Positions 34,349 to 43,978 of a stretch of 64,000 nucleotides of DNA are shown piece by piece. Within the stretch, counting starts at the first letter, position 1, and every line of letters starts with the position of its first letter. The notes beneath the pieces were generated by a model. That model made no database searches and was not told the origin of the DNA. It worked only from the letters and a program-made list of their open reading frames with translations. The translations under genes were made by a program, and so were the position numbers. Source of the DNA: Kribbella rubisoli (GTDB lineage Bacteria; Actinomycetota; Actinomycetes; Propionibacteriales; Kribbellaceae); the NCBI RefSeq assembly GCF_004217145.1, contig NZ_SHKR01000011.1, positions 930,001 through 994,000 of the forward strand. The letters run 5' to 3'.

Positions 34349-35452
34349 ATGAGCGTCGAGCTGGAGCGGTACGAGCAGCGGTTCCGGCGGGCCGGGCTGC
34401 CGCTGTTCATCGAGGACTTCTCGCCGACGCACGACATCTTCACGCGGGCCACGCCTCTGCTCGTGCTGGTGTTCCTGGCCGAGATGCTCGGGGCAACCTC
34501 ACTGGACTGGCACTGGTGGCAGAACCTGCTGGCCGCGCTCGGCGGACTGATCGCGCTGGTGGCCGGCTTCGGCCTGCTGAACAGGTTGCGCGGGCGGCCG
34601 TTCCGGTCGTTGCCCACCCGCTTCGGCATCCCGGAGCTCGCGGTCTTCGTCCTACTGCCCGCGCTGTTGCCGCTGGTCACCCAGGAGCAGCTCCGGCAGT
34701 TCTTCGGGATCGCCGCCGGGAACCTCCTGCTCGTCGGCCTTGTGTACGCCGTGGTCGGCTACGGCCTGGTCGGTACGACGCTGTGGGGCCTGCGCCGACT
34801 CGCGGGTGAGCTGGCGAACTCCGTGGCCAGCCTGGTCCGGGCGCTACCGCTGCTGCTGATCTTCTCGCTGGTGCTGTTCATCACCGCGGACACGTGGCAG
34901 GTGTTCGCGGGCATGCCGGTCGCCTTCCTCGTCTTGCTTGCGGTCGGCTTCGCCGTACTCAGCAACCTGTTCCTGATGCTGCGACTGCCACGCGAGCTGG
35001 AGACGATCGAGCGCGACGTCAGCTCCGGGCCGCCCCTACGCCGCGTCCAGCGGATGAACCTCAGCCTCAGCCTGGTGATCCGCCAGTGGATGCAGGTCCT
35101 CGTCGTCAGCACCGGCGTCGGGCTGCTCTTCGTTGCCTTCGGCATGCTCGCGATCAGCGACCACATCTACCAGCAGTGGGGTATCGACCACGGCAAGTGG
35201 TCGCACACCCTGCTCGTGCTGGACCATCCGGTGGTGATCAGCTCGTCACTGGTGAAGGTTGCCGTCGGCATCGCAACCTTCACCGGCCTGTACTACTCTA
35301 TCGCGCTGCTGACGGACGCGACGTACCGCGCCGACTTCCTCGAAAGCCTCACCACCGAGCTCCGCGACCTGTTCGTCACCCGCGCCGAGTACCTGGAGCT
35401 GCGCGGAGGACCTCAGGTCAGCCAGTCGGTCAGCGGGCCGATGGCGAAGTAG
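34349..35452 (+). CDS. Multi-pass membrane protein of unknown function
   Basis: 367 residues with about eight membrane segments and an amphipathic N-terminus (LERYEQRFRRAGLPLFIEDF). No transporter or enzyme motif is recognised. The loop before segment 7 carries charged residues (RELETIERDVSSGPPLRRVQ). The 3' end overlaps the convergent NCS2 permease gene by 40 bp. Likely a cytoplasmic-membrane protein; role unknown. Confidence 0.65.
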   Translation: MSVELERYEQRFRRAGLPLFIEDFSPTHDIFTRATPLLVLVFLAEMLGATSLDWHWWQNLLAALGGLIALVAGFGLLNRLRGRPFRSLPTRFGIPELAVFVLLPALLPLVTQEQLRQFFGIAAGNLLLVGLVYAVVGYGLVGTTLWGLRRLAGELANSVASLVRALPLLLIFSLVLFITADTWQVFAGMPVAFLVLLAVGFAVLSNLFLMLRLPRELETIERDVSSGPPLRRVQRMNLSLSLVIRQWMQVLVVSTGVGLLFVAFGMLAISDHIYQQWGIDHGKWSHTLLVLDHPVVISSSLVKVAVGIATFTGLYYSIALLTDATYRADFLESLTTELRDLFVTRAEYLELRGGPQVSQSVSGPMAK

Positions 35453-36885
35453 ACGACGAACAGGGCGGCCACCACCCACATCAGCGGGTGGACCTGGCGG
35501 GCCTTGCCGCGGACGGCTTTGAGGATGACGTACATGACGAAGCCGGCGCCGATACCGGCGGAGATCGAGTAGGTGAACGGCATCAGGATGATGGTCAGGA
35601 ACGCCGGGAACGCGACCTCGATATCGTCGAAGTCGATCCCCTTCACCTGCGTCATCATCAGGAAGCCGACCAGGATCAGCGCGGGTGTCGCCGCCTCGTA
35701 GGGGACCAGCGTGACCAGCGGCGCGACCACCATCGAGATCAGGAAGCAGATCCCGGTGATCACGCTCGCCAGGCCGGTCCGCGCGCCTTCACCGACCCCC
35801 GACGCCGATTCGATGTACGAGGTGTTGCTGGACACGGATGCGGCGCCACCGGCGGCGGCCGCGACGCTGTCGACGATCAGGATGCGCTGCGAGTTCGGCG
35901 GGATGCCGTCCTTGTCGAGCAGACCGGCCTCGGCGCCGATCGCGGTCATCGTGCCCATCGTGTCGAAGAAGTCGGCCAGCATCAGCGTGAACACCAGCAG
36001 CAGCGCCGACACGACGCCGATCTTCTCGAACGAGCCGAACAGGCTGAACTCGCCGATCGTGTCCAGGTTCGGTTTCGTGAACCAGTGGTCCGGCAGCTTC
36101 GGCACGCTCAGGCCCCAGCCGCCGGGGTTGTCCGCGGTCCGGGCGCCGATGTTCGCGATCGCCTCGATGACGATCGCCAGCACGGTCGCGGCCAGAATGC
36201 CGATCAGGATCGCGCCCTTCACCTTCCGCGCGTACAGCGTGACGATCAGGATCAGGCCGACCACGAAGACCAGCACCGGCCAGCCGCGGAGCGTGCCACC
36301 GACGCCCAGTTCCACCGGCGGACCGGTCGGCGCGGCGGGACGGCGTACGAAGCCTGCGTCGATCACCCCGATGAAAGCGATGAACAGGCCGATGCCGACG
36401 CTGATCGCGATCTTCAGCTGGAGTGGAACCGCCTCGAAGACCGCTTTACGGAACCCGGTGAGCACCAGGATCAGGATGATCAGGCCCTCGAGCACGACCA
36501 GGCCCATCGCGTCCGCCCAGGTCATCTTGGTCGCGACCGAGAACGCGATGAACGCGTTCAGGCCGAGCCCGGTGGCCAGGGCGAGCGGGAAGTTCGCGAC
36601 CACGCCCATCAGGATCGTGACCACGCCGGCCACCAGCGCCGTCGCGACCGCGATCTTCGCGATCGCGGCCGCCGGGTCGGTGCCGCCGCCGACGAACTGG
36701 CCGGCGCCGTCCTTGACGGTGCCGATGATCAGCGGGTTCAGCACGACGATGTAGGCCATCGTGAAGAACGTGACCAGCCCGCCGCGGATCTCCCGTCCGA
36801 GCGTGGATCCGCGTTCGCTGATCTTGAAGAAGGAGTCGAGGACACCGGAACCGGAGCGGGCCGTCGAGGCCAGGGGCGAGCTCAT
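35413..36885 (-). CDS. NCS2-family purine permease (AzgA-like)
   Basis: 490 residues, about 12-14 membrane helices. The N-terminal segment (TLGREIRGGLVTFFTMAYIVVLNPL) and the later GLNAFIAFSV, FFDTMGTMTAIGAEAGLL and SSNTSYIESASGVGEGARTG motifs are those of the AzgA-like branch that imports adenine, guanine or hypoxanthine by proton symport. Stand-alone gene, divergent from DUF2530. Substrate within the purines not resolved. Confidence 0.92.
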   Translation of the reverse strand: MSSPLASTARSGSGVLDSFFKISERGSTLGREIRGGLVTFFTMAYIVVLNPLIIGTVKDGAGQFVGGGTDPAAAIAKIAVATALVAGVVTILMGVVANFPLALATGLGLNAFIAFSVATKMTWADAMGLVVLEGLIILILVLTGFRKAVFEAVPLQLKIAISVGIGLFIAFIGVIDAGFVRRPAAPTGPPVELGVGGTLRGWPVLVFVVGLILIVTLYARKVKGAILIGILAATVLAIVIEAIANIGARTADNPGGWGLSVPKLPDHWFTKPNLDTIGEFSLFGSFEKIGVVSALLLVFTLMLADFFDTMGTMTAIGAEAGLLDKDGIPPNSQRILIVDSVAAAAGGAASVSSNTSYIESASGVGEGARTGLASVITGICFLISMVVAPLVTLVPYEAATPALILVGFLMMTQVKGIDFDDIEVAFPAFLTIILMPFTYSISAGIGAGFVMYVILKAVRGKARQVHPLMWVVAALFVVYFAIGPLTDWLT

Positions 36886-36958
36886 GACCGCATCGTGCCA
36901 GCTCCTACCGGCCAGTTGCGAGCACTGACGCCAATCCGTTGCAGGTTAAGGTGGGGGC

Positions 36959-37270
36959 GTGAGCGAGGAGCAGGGCGGGACCAAGAAGCGCACCGACCCC
37001 ACGAGCCAGCTGGCGCGCGGGGAGCTGGTGCACGCCGAGGTCAAGCCGCTGGACCTGTCCGGCATCCCCAGCGTCATCACCGGTATCGCCCTGTGGGTGG
37101 TCGCCTTCGTCGTCCTCCTGATCTTCCACGGCCGTTTGGAGGACAACGGCCTCGACTGGTGGCTCTGGGTCCCGGTCGCCGGCTTCGGCCTCGGCCTCAT
37201 CGGCCTCTGGTACTGCAAACGCCGCTGGACCGCCATCCAAGCCGGCCACCGCCCCGCCACCGAAGACTGA
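36959..37270 (+). CDS. DUF2530 small membrane protein
   Basis: 103 residues. Two membrane helices (GIPSVITGIALWVVAFVVLL and WWLWVPVAGFGLGLIGLWYC) sit between a charged N-terminus and a short basic tail (KRRWTAIQAGHR). This matches DUF2530, restricted to Actinobacteria; the mycobacterial counterpart also lies close to DUF3027, serC and a MarR gene. GTG start at 36959 with AAGGTGG before it. Function unknown. Confidence 0.85.
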   Translation: MSEEQGGTKKRTDPTSQLARGELVHAEVKPLDLSGIPSVITGIALWVVAFVVLLIFHGRLEDNGLDWWLWVPVAGFGLGLIGLWYCKRRWTAIQAGHRPATED

Positions 37271-37321
37271 TCCCCCCTCGCCGTCGAGCAGGCGCATGCC
37301 GACGGCGACAACACCGGCTGG

Positions 37322-38344
37322 TCAGGCGGGAACGACGTACGGGAAGGTCTTCTGGCGCAGGCTTGCGGTCACTGACGGCTTGAGTCCGGACGGTACTGCG
37401 GTGCCCGCGACCATCGACAGCATCACCTCGGGAGCGTTGTCGGCGAGGGTGCGGCCGTTCCGGGTCGCGAATCCGAAGGTGGCCGGCGTTCCCACGACGT
37501 ACGGGAGGACGTCCGGGAACAGCTCGCGAGCGACTGTCTCGCCGTAGCCTTGCGGGTCGTCCGACGTACCCGCCGCCGCGACGACAGCGGCCACCCGATC
37601 CTCCAGGTTCTTGCCGTCGGCCTCGAAGTCCTGCGCTGGGTGCCGGGCGTTGGCCGGATACGTGAAGCGAGTGTCGTCCGGCCAGAAGATCGGCCACATC
37701 ATCGGGTGGCCGGCCCGGTTGATCTGCCGCCATCCGCCGGCGTCGGTCGCCAGCTTCGTGGTGCACCAGACCCCGATCTGCGTACCGGGCTCGAGCACCG
37801 GGTGCTGGTGCGAGATCTCCAGCACGATCGACTCGACGGTCGTGCCGGTGAAGCTGTTCTGTGCCTGCTCGGGCTGCCAACCGGACAGGTCCACCGCGGT
37901 GCCGTCGTGTACGGCGCCGTTCACCCGCGCCAGGAGCGACAGGTCGATGTAGAACGAGTCGTGGATCCGGCCAGCCCACAGCCGGACGTCCGACCCGTCG
38001 CACGCCTCGCCGGTGGTGCCTTCGAGGACGAGTTCTCCGTCGGCAGCGTCCTCGCGGGCATCGTCGCCGGTCAGCAGGTGCAAGGCCAGGGACTGCCGGC
38101 CGTCCGAGCCGCGCGCCCCGAAGGACACTCGGTAGGTGAGCGTCTCGAACTCCGCGTTGTCGGCGTGCACCTTGAACTCGTAGCGGGCCTCGTCGTGAAA
38201 GCCCGGCTGGATATCCGGCCCGGTGATCGTCGAGTTGACGTCCATGACGAACACCGTGCTCGCCGTTGCGGGGAAGACGTACAGGTCGTCGATGTAGAGC
38301 CGGCCGTTCTGCCTGGCGAGCGGCGTGTCGAGATGGTGCGACAT
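37322..38344 (-). CDS. DUF4331 family protein
   Basis: 340 residues. Begins SHHLDTPLARQNGRLYIDDLYVF, the DUF4331 signature, with VFVMDVNSTITGP after it. A HPMMWPIFWPDDTRF segment and a C-terminal SVTASLRQKTFPYVV complete the family pattern. No signal peptide is present in the chosen frame (ATG 38342-38344, AAGGAAA upstream); the frame is open to 38458 but that would cover the LysR operator. It diverges from a LysR gene that is its likely regulator. Biochemical role unknown. Confidence 0.8.
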   Translation of the reverse strand: MSHHLDTPLARQNGRLYIDDLYVFPATASTVFVMDVNSTITGPDIQPGFHDEARYEFKVHADNAEFETLTYRVSFGARGSDGRQSLALHLLTGDDAREDAADGELVLEGTTGEACDGSDVRLWAGRIHDSFYIDLSLLARVNGAVHDGTAVDLSGWQPEQAQNSFTGTTVESIVLEISHQHPVLEPGTQIGVWCTTKLATDAGGWRQINRAGHPMMWPIFWPDDTRFTYPANARHPAQDFEADGKNLEDRVAAVVAAAGTSDDPQGYGETVARELFPDVLPYVVGTPATFGFATRNGRTLADNAPEVMLSMVAGTAVPSGLKPSVTASLRQKTFPYVVPA

Positions 38345-38447
38345 GATCGCTGGTTTCCTTCCATCGGTGGCGGCCGAGGCGGCCGCCGGTTCTGCACCGA
38401 GCATCTCCGCAGGCAACGAGCGGGGGTACCCGCCAAGTCGGCAACTC

Positions 38448-38468
38448 CTCATAATCAATGGTTATGAG
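38448..38468. promoter_or_regulatory. Inverted repeat overlapping the LysR start codon
   Basis: CTCATAA (38448-38454) and TTATGAG (38462-38468) form a perfect 7-bp inverted repeat with a 7-bp spacer, including an ATA-N9-TAT core like LysR boxes. The second arm contains the ATG at 38464. Binding could block both lysR and the divergent DUF4331 gene. Confidence 0.6.
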
Positions 38469-39366
38469 CGACACGTCGCCCGACCTCGACAGCCTGATGC
38501 TGCTCACACTCGTCGCCGAACTCGGCAGCCTCGGCCAGGCCGCCGAACGGATGCGGATCAGCCAGCCGGCCGCCAGTAAGCGGCTCAGCATGCTGGAACG
38601 CAGGCTCGGGCTGCCGCTGGCAGAGCGGGGTACCCGAGGCTCCGTTCTGACCGTTGAAGGCAAGGCTGTCTGCCATTGGGCCGAGCGCGTGCTCGCCGAG
38701 GCCCGGAACCTGACGGCCGGGGCGGCCGCCCTCCGTGCCGAGCGGGCCCACGACTTGCGACTTGCGTCCAGCATGACGCTCGCCGAGAGCTTTCTGCCGG
38801 CCTGGGTCGCCGAACTGCAGCGACAGTCGCCCGGCCTTCAGCTCAGCCTGAAGGTGACCAACTCCGAGCAGGTCGCCGCGCTGGCCGCACGCCACGAGAT
38901 CACGATCGGGTTCTTCGAAGGTCCCACCGTGCCGCCCGGACTCAGCTCACGGACCGTTGCCACTGATCGGCTCGTGATCGTCGTCGCCCGGACACACCCC
39001 TGGGCCCGGCGCCGCCGTCCTGTGGAACTCACCGAGCTCGCCGACACCCCGCTCATCGTGCGCGAACAAGGCTCAGGGACGCGCGAGACGCTGGCCCGGG
39101 TTTTCGCCACCGCCGGCCTCCGGCCCGTAGAGCCGCTGATGGTCCTGGAGGTCAATGCAGCCGTACGGCGCGCAGCGGCCGCCGGCATCGGACCCGCAGT
39201 ACTGAGTGCTGCCACGGTCGAGGACGATCTGTCGCTCGGTCACCTGGTGGAGATCAACCTCGTCGGCGCGGACCTCCACCGGAGACTCCGCGCCGTCTGG
39301 CCCAAGGCCCACCCGTTACCGCAGGTCGCGGAGGATCTTCTCCGGATCGCCCGCCACTCCCGCTGA
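38464..39366 (+). CDS. LysR-family transcriptional regulator
   Basis: About 300 residues. N-terminal helix-turn-helix is clear (LVAELGSLGQAAERMRISQP, ASKRLSMLERRLGLPLAERG), followed by a two-lobed effector domain (LRLASSMTLAESFLPAWVAE, TDRLVIVVARTHPW). ATG 38464 is preferred, though an in-frame ATG at 38458 exists; neither has a clear ribosome site and the start lies in the inverted repeat, so the mRNA may be leaderless. Probable control of the divergent DUF4331 gene; ligand unknown. Confidence 0.88.
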   Translation: MSDTSPDLDSLMLLTLVAELGSLGQAAERMRISQPAASKRLSMLERRLGLPLAERGTRGSVLTVEGKAVCHWAERVLAEARNLTAGAAALRAERAHDLRLASSMTLAESFLPAWVAELQRQSPGLQLSLKVTNSEQVAALAARHEITIGFFEGPTVPPGLSSRTVATDRLVIVVARTHPWARRRRPVELTELADTPLIVREQGSGTRETLARVFATAGLRPVEPLMVLEVNAAVRRAAAAGIGPAVLSAATVEDDLSLGHLVEINLVGADLHRRLRAVWPKAHPLPQVAEDLLRIARHSR

Positions 39367-39371
39367 GCCGA

Positions 39372-40169
39372 CTACGTCGGGTCGACGAGCTCCAGCGTGT
39401 CGTAGCCGGTGGTGTCGAAGGCGTGGTCGGGGGTGGGGGGCTCGGGGATGTCGATCGTGGCGTCGGAGTGGGCGCCGCAGCCGTAGTCGTAGGCGACTAC
39501 GCGGGCCTCGCCGGGGGCCATCTCGTTGGCGCAGACCCCGAAGGCCTGGCCCAGGCTGTCGGCCAGGCGGATCCAGTAGCCGCACGAGTGGCACTTGTAC
39601 GGGACGGCCTGCGCGATCGGCGAGGTCGGCCCGAAGTCACCGGCGTACCAGCGTTCGGCCGCATCCTCGCGCCCGAACGGCGACAGCACGCGCTCACGAC
39701 CGAGCCCGAGCTCCTCGACCACCGTGAGGACGTCCTCAGGAGCGTCCGACGTGTCGGTGAAACCCGGCTCGAGGCGCGGATCGTCAGGGAGGGTCGGGAA
39801 CAGGTCGCCGGGACGGAGGTCGCCGGGCTGGACGCGCTCCGACCACGGGACCCACTCGGGCGCGGTGATCGCGACGTCGCCGGGCAGCATCACGACCTCG
39901 TTGACCGTGACGGTCTTGGCGCGAGAGGCGCGCGTGACGGTGACCGCCCAGCGCCAGCCGCGGTACCCGGGGTGGGTGGAGGCGAAATAGTGGGTGACGA
40001 GGCGCTCGCCCTCGACCAGATGACCGAGGTGCTCGCCTACCTGTGCGGCGCCGGCCTCGGCGATCGCAGCTTCACGGGCCGGTTCGACCGCCGCGACGGC
40101 AATGGCGTCGGGTTTGGCGCGGACCGGTTCCGGAGCTCTGACGGGAGTCACAATCGCCCATTCTCGCAC
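39372..40169 (-). CDS. DUF3027 family protein with zinc-ribbon-like cysteines
   Basis: 265 residues, actinobacterial DUF3027. Conserved regions: RLVTHYFASTHPGYRGWRWA and VVMLPGDVAITAPEWVPWSE in the N-terminal half; four cysteines in YKCHSCGYWI, VCANEM and YGCGAHS suggest a zinc ribbon in the C-terminal half. Start is a GTG at 40167-40169; an in-frame GTG at 40149-40151 is an alternative. The mycobacterial homologue is next to serC; here 36 kb separates them. Function unknown. The end is convergent with the LysR gene. Confidence 0.85.
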   Translation of the reverse strand: MREWAIVTPVRAPEPVRAKPDAIAVAAVEPAREAAIAEAGAAQVGEHLGHLVEGERLVTHYFASTHPGYRGWRWAVTVTRASRAKTVTVNEVVMLPGDVAITAPEWVPWSERVQPGDLRPGDLFPTLPDDPRLEPGFTDTSDAPEDVLTVVEELGLGRERVLSPFGREDAAERWYAGDFGPTSPIAQAVPYKCHSCGYWIRLADSLGQAFGVCANEMAPGEARVVAYDYGCGAHSDATIDIPEPPTPDHAFDTTGYDTLELVDPT

Positions 40170-40258
40170 GCCCGCCGTCGTACTCCGAACTGCCGTCGAT
40201 CAACCGCCCGTACGCGCGGTAACTGCGCTCTGTCCCCGCCGCGAGGCAGGATGGTTCC

Positions 40259-42331
40259 ATGCACTCCCCCGACCCCGACGACCCGCAGGTCGGCCCCGGC
40301 AACCGCGAAAGCGACGCCGCGGGCCGGTCGCGCGGCGACGCCGACCGGAGGCGGGAGGAGAATGGCAGCCAGCGGGGCGCCGAGCAGGCTGCGAACCGGG
40401 CGGCTGCGCACGAGCAGGCGGGTGGTGGCATGGGGGGCAACACCGACGGGACCAACGGCCGAGCCAGCAGCTCAGACGCGGGCGGCGGGGCTGCGGCGGG
40501 GAAGTCGGCGGGTGAGCGGTTGACTGATGCCCGGGGGCGGGTGGGGTCTGCGAGCAAGAAGGTCGGGCACGCGTCGAAGGTGGGGGCCGAAGGAGTTGCT
40601 TCGGCTTCCAAGAAGGCGGCTGAGGTCAGCGGGAAGGTCGGGCGGGCGACTGGCCGGCGGATCCGTGGGCTGACGGGTGCTCAAGGTGCCGGCGAGTCGG
40701 GGCTTTCGCGGCTGATCGAGCTGGGCGCGGTCAACGCGGCCGGTGATACGGCGTTCGCCGTTTCGCTGGCCGGGACGGTGTTCTTCACCGTGCCGAGCGA
40801 TCAGGCGCGCGACCGGGTGGCGTTGTTCCTGCTGCTGACGATGGCGCCGTTCGCATTGATGGCGCCGCTGATCGGCCCGATCCTCGACCGGTTCAGGCAC
40901 GGGCGGCGCTGGGCGATCGGCGCGACCCTCGGCGTACGCGCATTCCTCGTCTGGAGTCTCGCCTCCTCGATCTCCGGCCACGGCTCCGCCTGGCTTTACC
41001 CGGCGGCCCTCGGCTGCCTCGTCGCTTCCAAGGCGTACGGCGTCACGCGCGCCTCCGCCGTACCGCGTCTGCTCCCGAAGCAGATCACGCTCGTCACGGC
41101 CAACTCACGCATCTCGCTGGCCGGTGTCGCCGGCGCGACGATCGGCGCCGGAATCGCGGCCGCGTTCGCCGCGATCGGCCCGCAATGGTCGCTGCGCTGG
41201 GCCGCGCTGGTGTACATCGTCGGCCTGATCCTCGCGATCCGCCTGCCGAGCGCGGTCGACTCCCCCACCGACGAAGAAGTCACTGGTACGGCGGGGCGCG
41301 AGGCACGCCGGCGCGCAATCACCGCAGCAGTCGCACGCGGGATCCGCTGCAATCTCGGACTGCGGTTCGTGTCCGGATTCCTGACCATGTATCTGGCGTT
41401 CCTGCTCCGCGACCAGCCGATCAGCGGCGTGAAGGGCGCGGTCGCGGCCGGTGCGGTGATCGCCGCGGCCGGTATCGGGAACAGCCTCGGCACCCTGCTC
41501 GGATCGTTGCTCAAGGCCCGTAAACCGGAAGCGGTCGTGCTGGTGGTGCTGCTCGCGGACGCGATCGTCGCGGTCGCGGTGGCGGTCCTCTACGGTCTGC
41601 CGATCCTGATTGCGCTCGGCCTGGTGGCCGGGTTGTGCAGCTCGCTCGGCAAGCTGTCGTTGGACGCGATGATCCAGCGGGACGTCCCGGAGTCCGTGCG
41701 TACATCGGTCTTCGCTCGCTCGGAGACCGTGCTGCAACTGGCCTGGGTGATCGGCGGCGGCTGCGGGATCGTGCTGCCGCTGATCCCGCGGCTCGGGTTC
41801 GGGTTCCTCGCGGGCGTGCTGGTGATCGTGGTTTTCCTCGTACTGCGGATGCGCCCGGCGGCCCGCCCCGCCGACGGACCGCTCCGCCCAGGCGGCCTCG
41901 GCGGACCACGGCCCGGCCCACGCCCGTCCGGGCACGGGCACGACGGACACAGGCACGACGACCGATCGGAGAGCAGGCCGCGTGCGGACAGCACCACGCG
42001 GACGATCCTCACCACAAGCGTCGCCGAGCAGCGCGCGAACCGCGCGCGCCGCTCAGACTCCGGCGAGGAGCCGACCATCGAATGGCGCGGCGGCGATCAA
42101 CCGCCCGCAGGCCGCCCGACAGACCACCAGCCAGACCCGACCCGCCGCCCCGAGCCCGGTAGGCGTCCCGGGCCGCCGCCGGCCGGCAAGTGGTGGAGCG
42201 GCCAGCCCGACGAGGACGAGGACACCCAGAACCAAGCCCCCTGGGCCGAAGAGCCGACCGAGGAACGCAACCAAGGCAACCCCTTCAAACGCCGCCCCGG
42301 CACCAACAACCACCGCCACCCACCCCGCTGA
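40259..42331 (+). CDS. MFS transporter with long disordered N- and C-terminal tails
   Basis: 690 residues, far longer than a usual ~400-residue MFS protein. Residues ~1-145 are a polar tail rich in Gly, Ala and Lys repeats (KKVGHASKVGAEGVASASKK). Residues ~150-540 contain about 12 membrane helices with FALMAPLIGPILDRFRHGRR as the MFS loop. Residues ~545-690 are Pro/Arg/His/Asp-rich and probably unfolded. Divergent from DUF3027, an arrangement also known in mycobacteria. Substrate unknown. Confidence 0.85.
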   Translation: MHSPDPDDPQVGPGNRESDAAGRSRGDADRRREENGSQRGAEQAANRAAAHEQAGGGMGGNTDGTNGRASSSDAGGGAAAGKSAGERLTDARGRVGSASKKVGHASKVGAEGVASASKKAAEVSGKVGRATGRRIRGLTGAQGAGESGLSRLIELGAVNAAGDTAFAVSLAGTVFFTVPSDQARDRVALFLLLTMAPFALMAPLIGPILDRFRHGRRWAIGATLGVRAFLVWSLASSISGHGSAWLYPAALGCLVASKAYGVTRASAVPRLLPKQITLVTANSRISLAGVAGATIGAGIAAAFAAIGPQWSLRWAALVYIVGLILAIRLPSAVDSPTDEEVTGTAGREARRRAITAAVARGIRCNLGLRFVSGFLTMYLAFLLRDQPISGVKGAVAAGAVIAAAGIGNSLGTLLGSLLKARKPEAVVLVVLLADAIVAVAVAVLYGLPILIALGLVAGLCSSLGKLSLDAMIQRDVPESVRTSVFARSETVLQLAWVIGGGCGIVLPLIPRLGFGFLAGVLVIVVFLVLRMRPAARPADGPLRPGGLGGPRPGPRPSGHGHDGHRHDDRSESRPRADSTTRTILTTSVAEQRANRARRSDSGEEPTIEWRGGDQPPAGRPTDHQPDPTRRPEPGRRPGPPPAGKWWSGQPDEDEDTQNQAPWAEEPTEERNQGNPFKRRPGTNNHRHPPR

Positions 42332-42404
42332 CACCCAACTAACAGCCCCGCTGGCGGGCGACCGGGTGGGGATCCACGCCGGCCGCCGCAGGGTTTGGGA
42401 CGGG

Positions 42405-43961
42405 TTAGAGGGCTGGGGTTAGGTCGGCCTCCTCGGGGGCGGGCTCGGGGGTTTGGGTGGGGGTGGGGTGGGTGGTGCCGCGGAGGGTGAGGGTGGCTAG
42501 GACGGCGGTGGTTAGTAGGAGGAGGGTGCCGACGACGGCCACCACGTTCATGCTGTGGGTGAAGGCGTGGCGGGCGGTGGTCAGGACGGTGTCGGCTAGC
42601 TGAGCTGGGAGGTGTGCGGCGGCGGCGGTTGCGGCCGGTAGGCCCTCACGGCCGGGGGCGGCGACGCCTGCGGGCAGGTCGGACGGGAGGTCGGCGCGGT
42701 ACGCCGCGGTGCCGATCGAGCCCAGGATCGCGATCCCGAGCGCCCCGCCGAACTCCGAGCAGGTCTCCATCACCGCGGACGCCGAGCCGGCGCGCTCCGG
42801 GGCGACCGAGCCGACGACAGCCTCGGTGACCAGGGTCATCACCATCACCAGACCGGCAGCCAGCAGACCCGCGCCGGCCAGGGGCACTGCCAGCGAGGAG
42901 TCGACGTGCACCTGGGTGAGTACGGCGTACCCGGAGGCGGCGAGAACGAACGCTCCGCCGATCACATACGCACGGTCCATCTTGTTCGCCAGCGCAGTAG
43001 CCAGCGGAGCCGCGCCACCGACCAGCACCGACGGGGCCAGCGACCACAGCGCCGCCTTCAGCGGGCTCAGCCCGTGCACGAGCTGCAGGTACTGGGTCAG
43101 GAACACCGCGTTGCCCACCAGCGCGAGGGTTCCAACAGTGTTGGCAGCCAGCGAACCGCTGAACGCCCGGTTGCGGAACATCGAGAGGTCGACCATCGGG
43201 TACGCCGCAGTCCGCTGCCGCTGCACGAACAGCACCCCGAACAGCAGCCCGGCCACGATCGCCACCACCGGAAGCATCGACGCGCCGTTGGCCGCGATCT
43301 CCTTGATCCCCCAGATCACCGGCAGTACGGCGGCCAGCGAGAGCACCGAACCCAGCAGGTCGAACCGTCCACCGGCAGGAGTCTTGAACTCGGGCAGCAG
43401 GATCGGCGCGAGCACCAGCAGCAGGATCATCGCCGGGGTGTTGATCAGGAAGACCGAACCCCACCAGAAGTGCTCCAGCAGGAACCCGCCGAGCACCGGC
43501 CCGAGGGTGATCCCGCCCATCATCACCGCGCTCCAGAACGCGATCGCCTTCGACCGCTGCTTCGGGTCGTGGAACATGTTCCGGATCAGCGCCAGGGTCG
43601 ACGGCATCAGGGTCGCGCCGCCGATCCCGAGAAGGGCGCGGGCCGCGATCAGCTGCTCCGGGTTCTGCGCGTACGCCGCCGCGACCGAGGCGAGCCCGAA
43701 GCCGACCGCCCCGAAGATCAGCAGCCGGCGACGGCCGATCCGGTCGCCGAGCGAGCCCATGGTGATCAGCAGGCCGGCCAGCACGAACCCGTAGATGTCG
43801 AAGATCCACAGCTGCTCGGTCGCCGACACGCCGAGGTCCGCGCTGATGAACGGGACCGCGAAGTACAGCACCGACACATCCATCGAGACCAGCAGCAGCG
43901 GCAGTGCGAGCACGCCGAGCGCGATCCACTCCTTGCGTCCCGCGAGTTCCGGCTTACTCAT
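42405..43961 (-). CDS. DHA2-family multidrug efflux MFS transporter
   Basis: 518 residues with 14 predicted membrane helices, of the EmrB/QacA/SmvA type: LLLVSMDVSVLYFAVPFIS in helix 1, GSLGDRIGRRRLLIFGAVGF in the loop after helix 2, and GPVLGGFLLEHFWWGSVFLINTP in helix 5. GGAGGGG precedes the ATG at 43961. The divergent TetR gene and the shared palindromes indicate drug-inducible expression. Substrates probably cationic or amphipathic drugs, by family analogy. Confidence 0.9.
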   Translation of the reverse strand: MSKPELAGRKEWIALGVLALPLLLVSMDVSVLYFAVPFISADLGVSATEQLWIFDIYGFVLAGLLITMGSLGDRIGRRRLLIFGAVGFGLASVAAAYAQNPEQLIAARALLGIGGATLMPSTLALIRNMFHDPKQRSKAIAFWSAVMMGGITLGPVLGGFLLEHFWWGSVFLINTPAMILLLVLAPILLPEFKTPAGGRFDLLGSVLSLAAVLPVIWGIKEIAANGASMLPVVAIVAGLLFGVLFVQRQRTAAYPMVDLSMFRNRAFSGSLAANTVGTLALVGNAVFLTQYLQLVHGLSPLKAALWSLAPSVLVGGAAPLATALANKMDRAYVIGGAFVLAASGYAVLTQVHVDSSLAVPLAGAGLLAAGLVMVMTLVTEAVVGSVAPERAGSASAVMETCSEFGGALGIAILGSIGTAAYRADLPSDLPAGVAAPGREGLPAATAAAAHLPAQLADTVLTTARHAFTHSMNVVAVVGTLLLLTTAVLATLTLRGTTHPTPTQTPEPAPEEADLTPAL

Positions 43962-43978
43962 GATGCCCCTCCGAAGAT

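Noticed and set aside
34894-37383. 829-codon open frame on the plus strand
   Set aside because: Runs through and antisense to the NCS2 permease and over DUF2530 in the wrong frame; low-complexity Arg/Asp/Gln protein without motifs.
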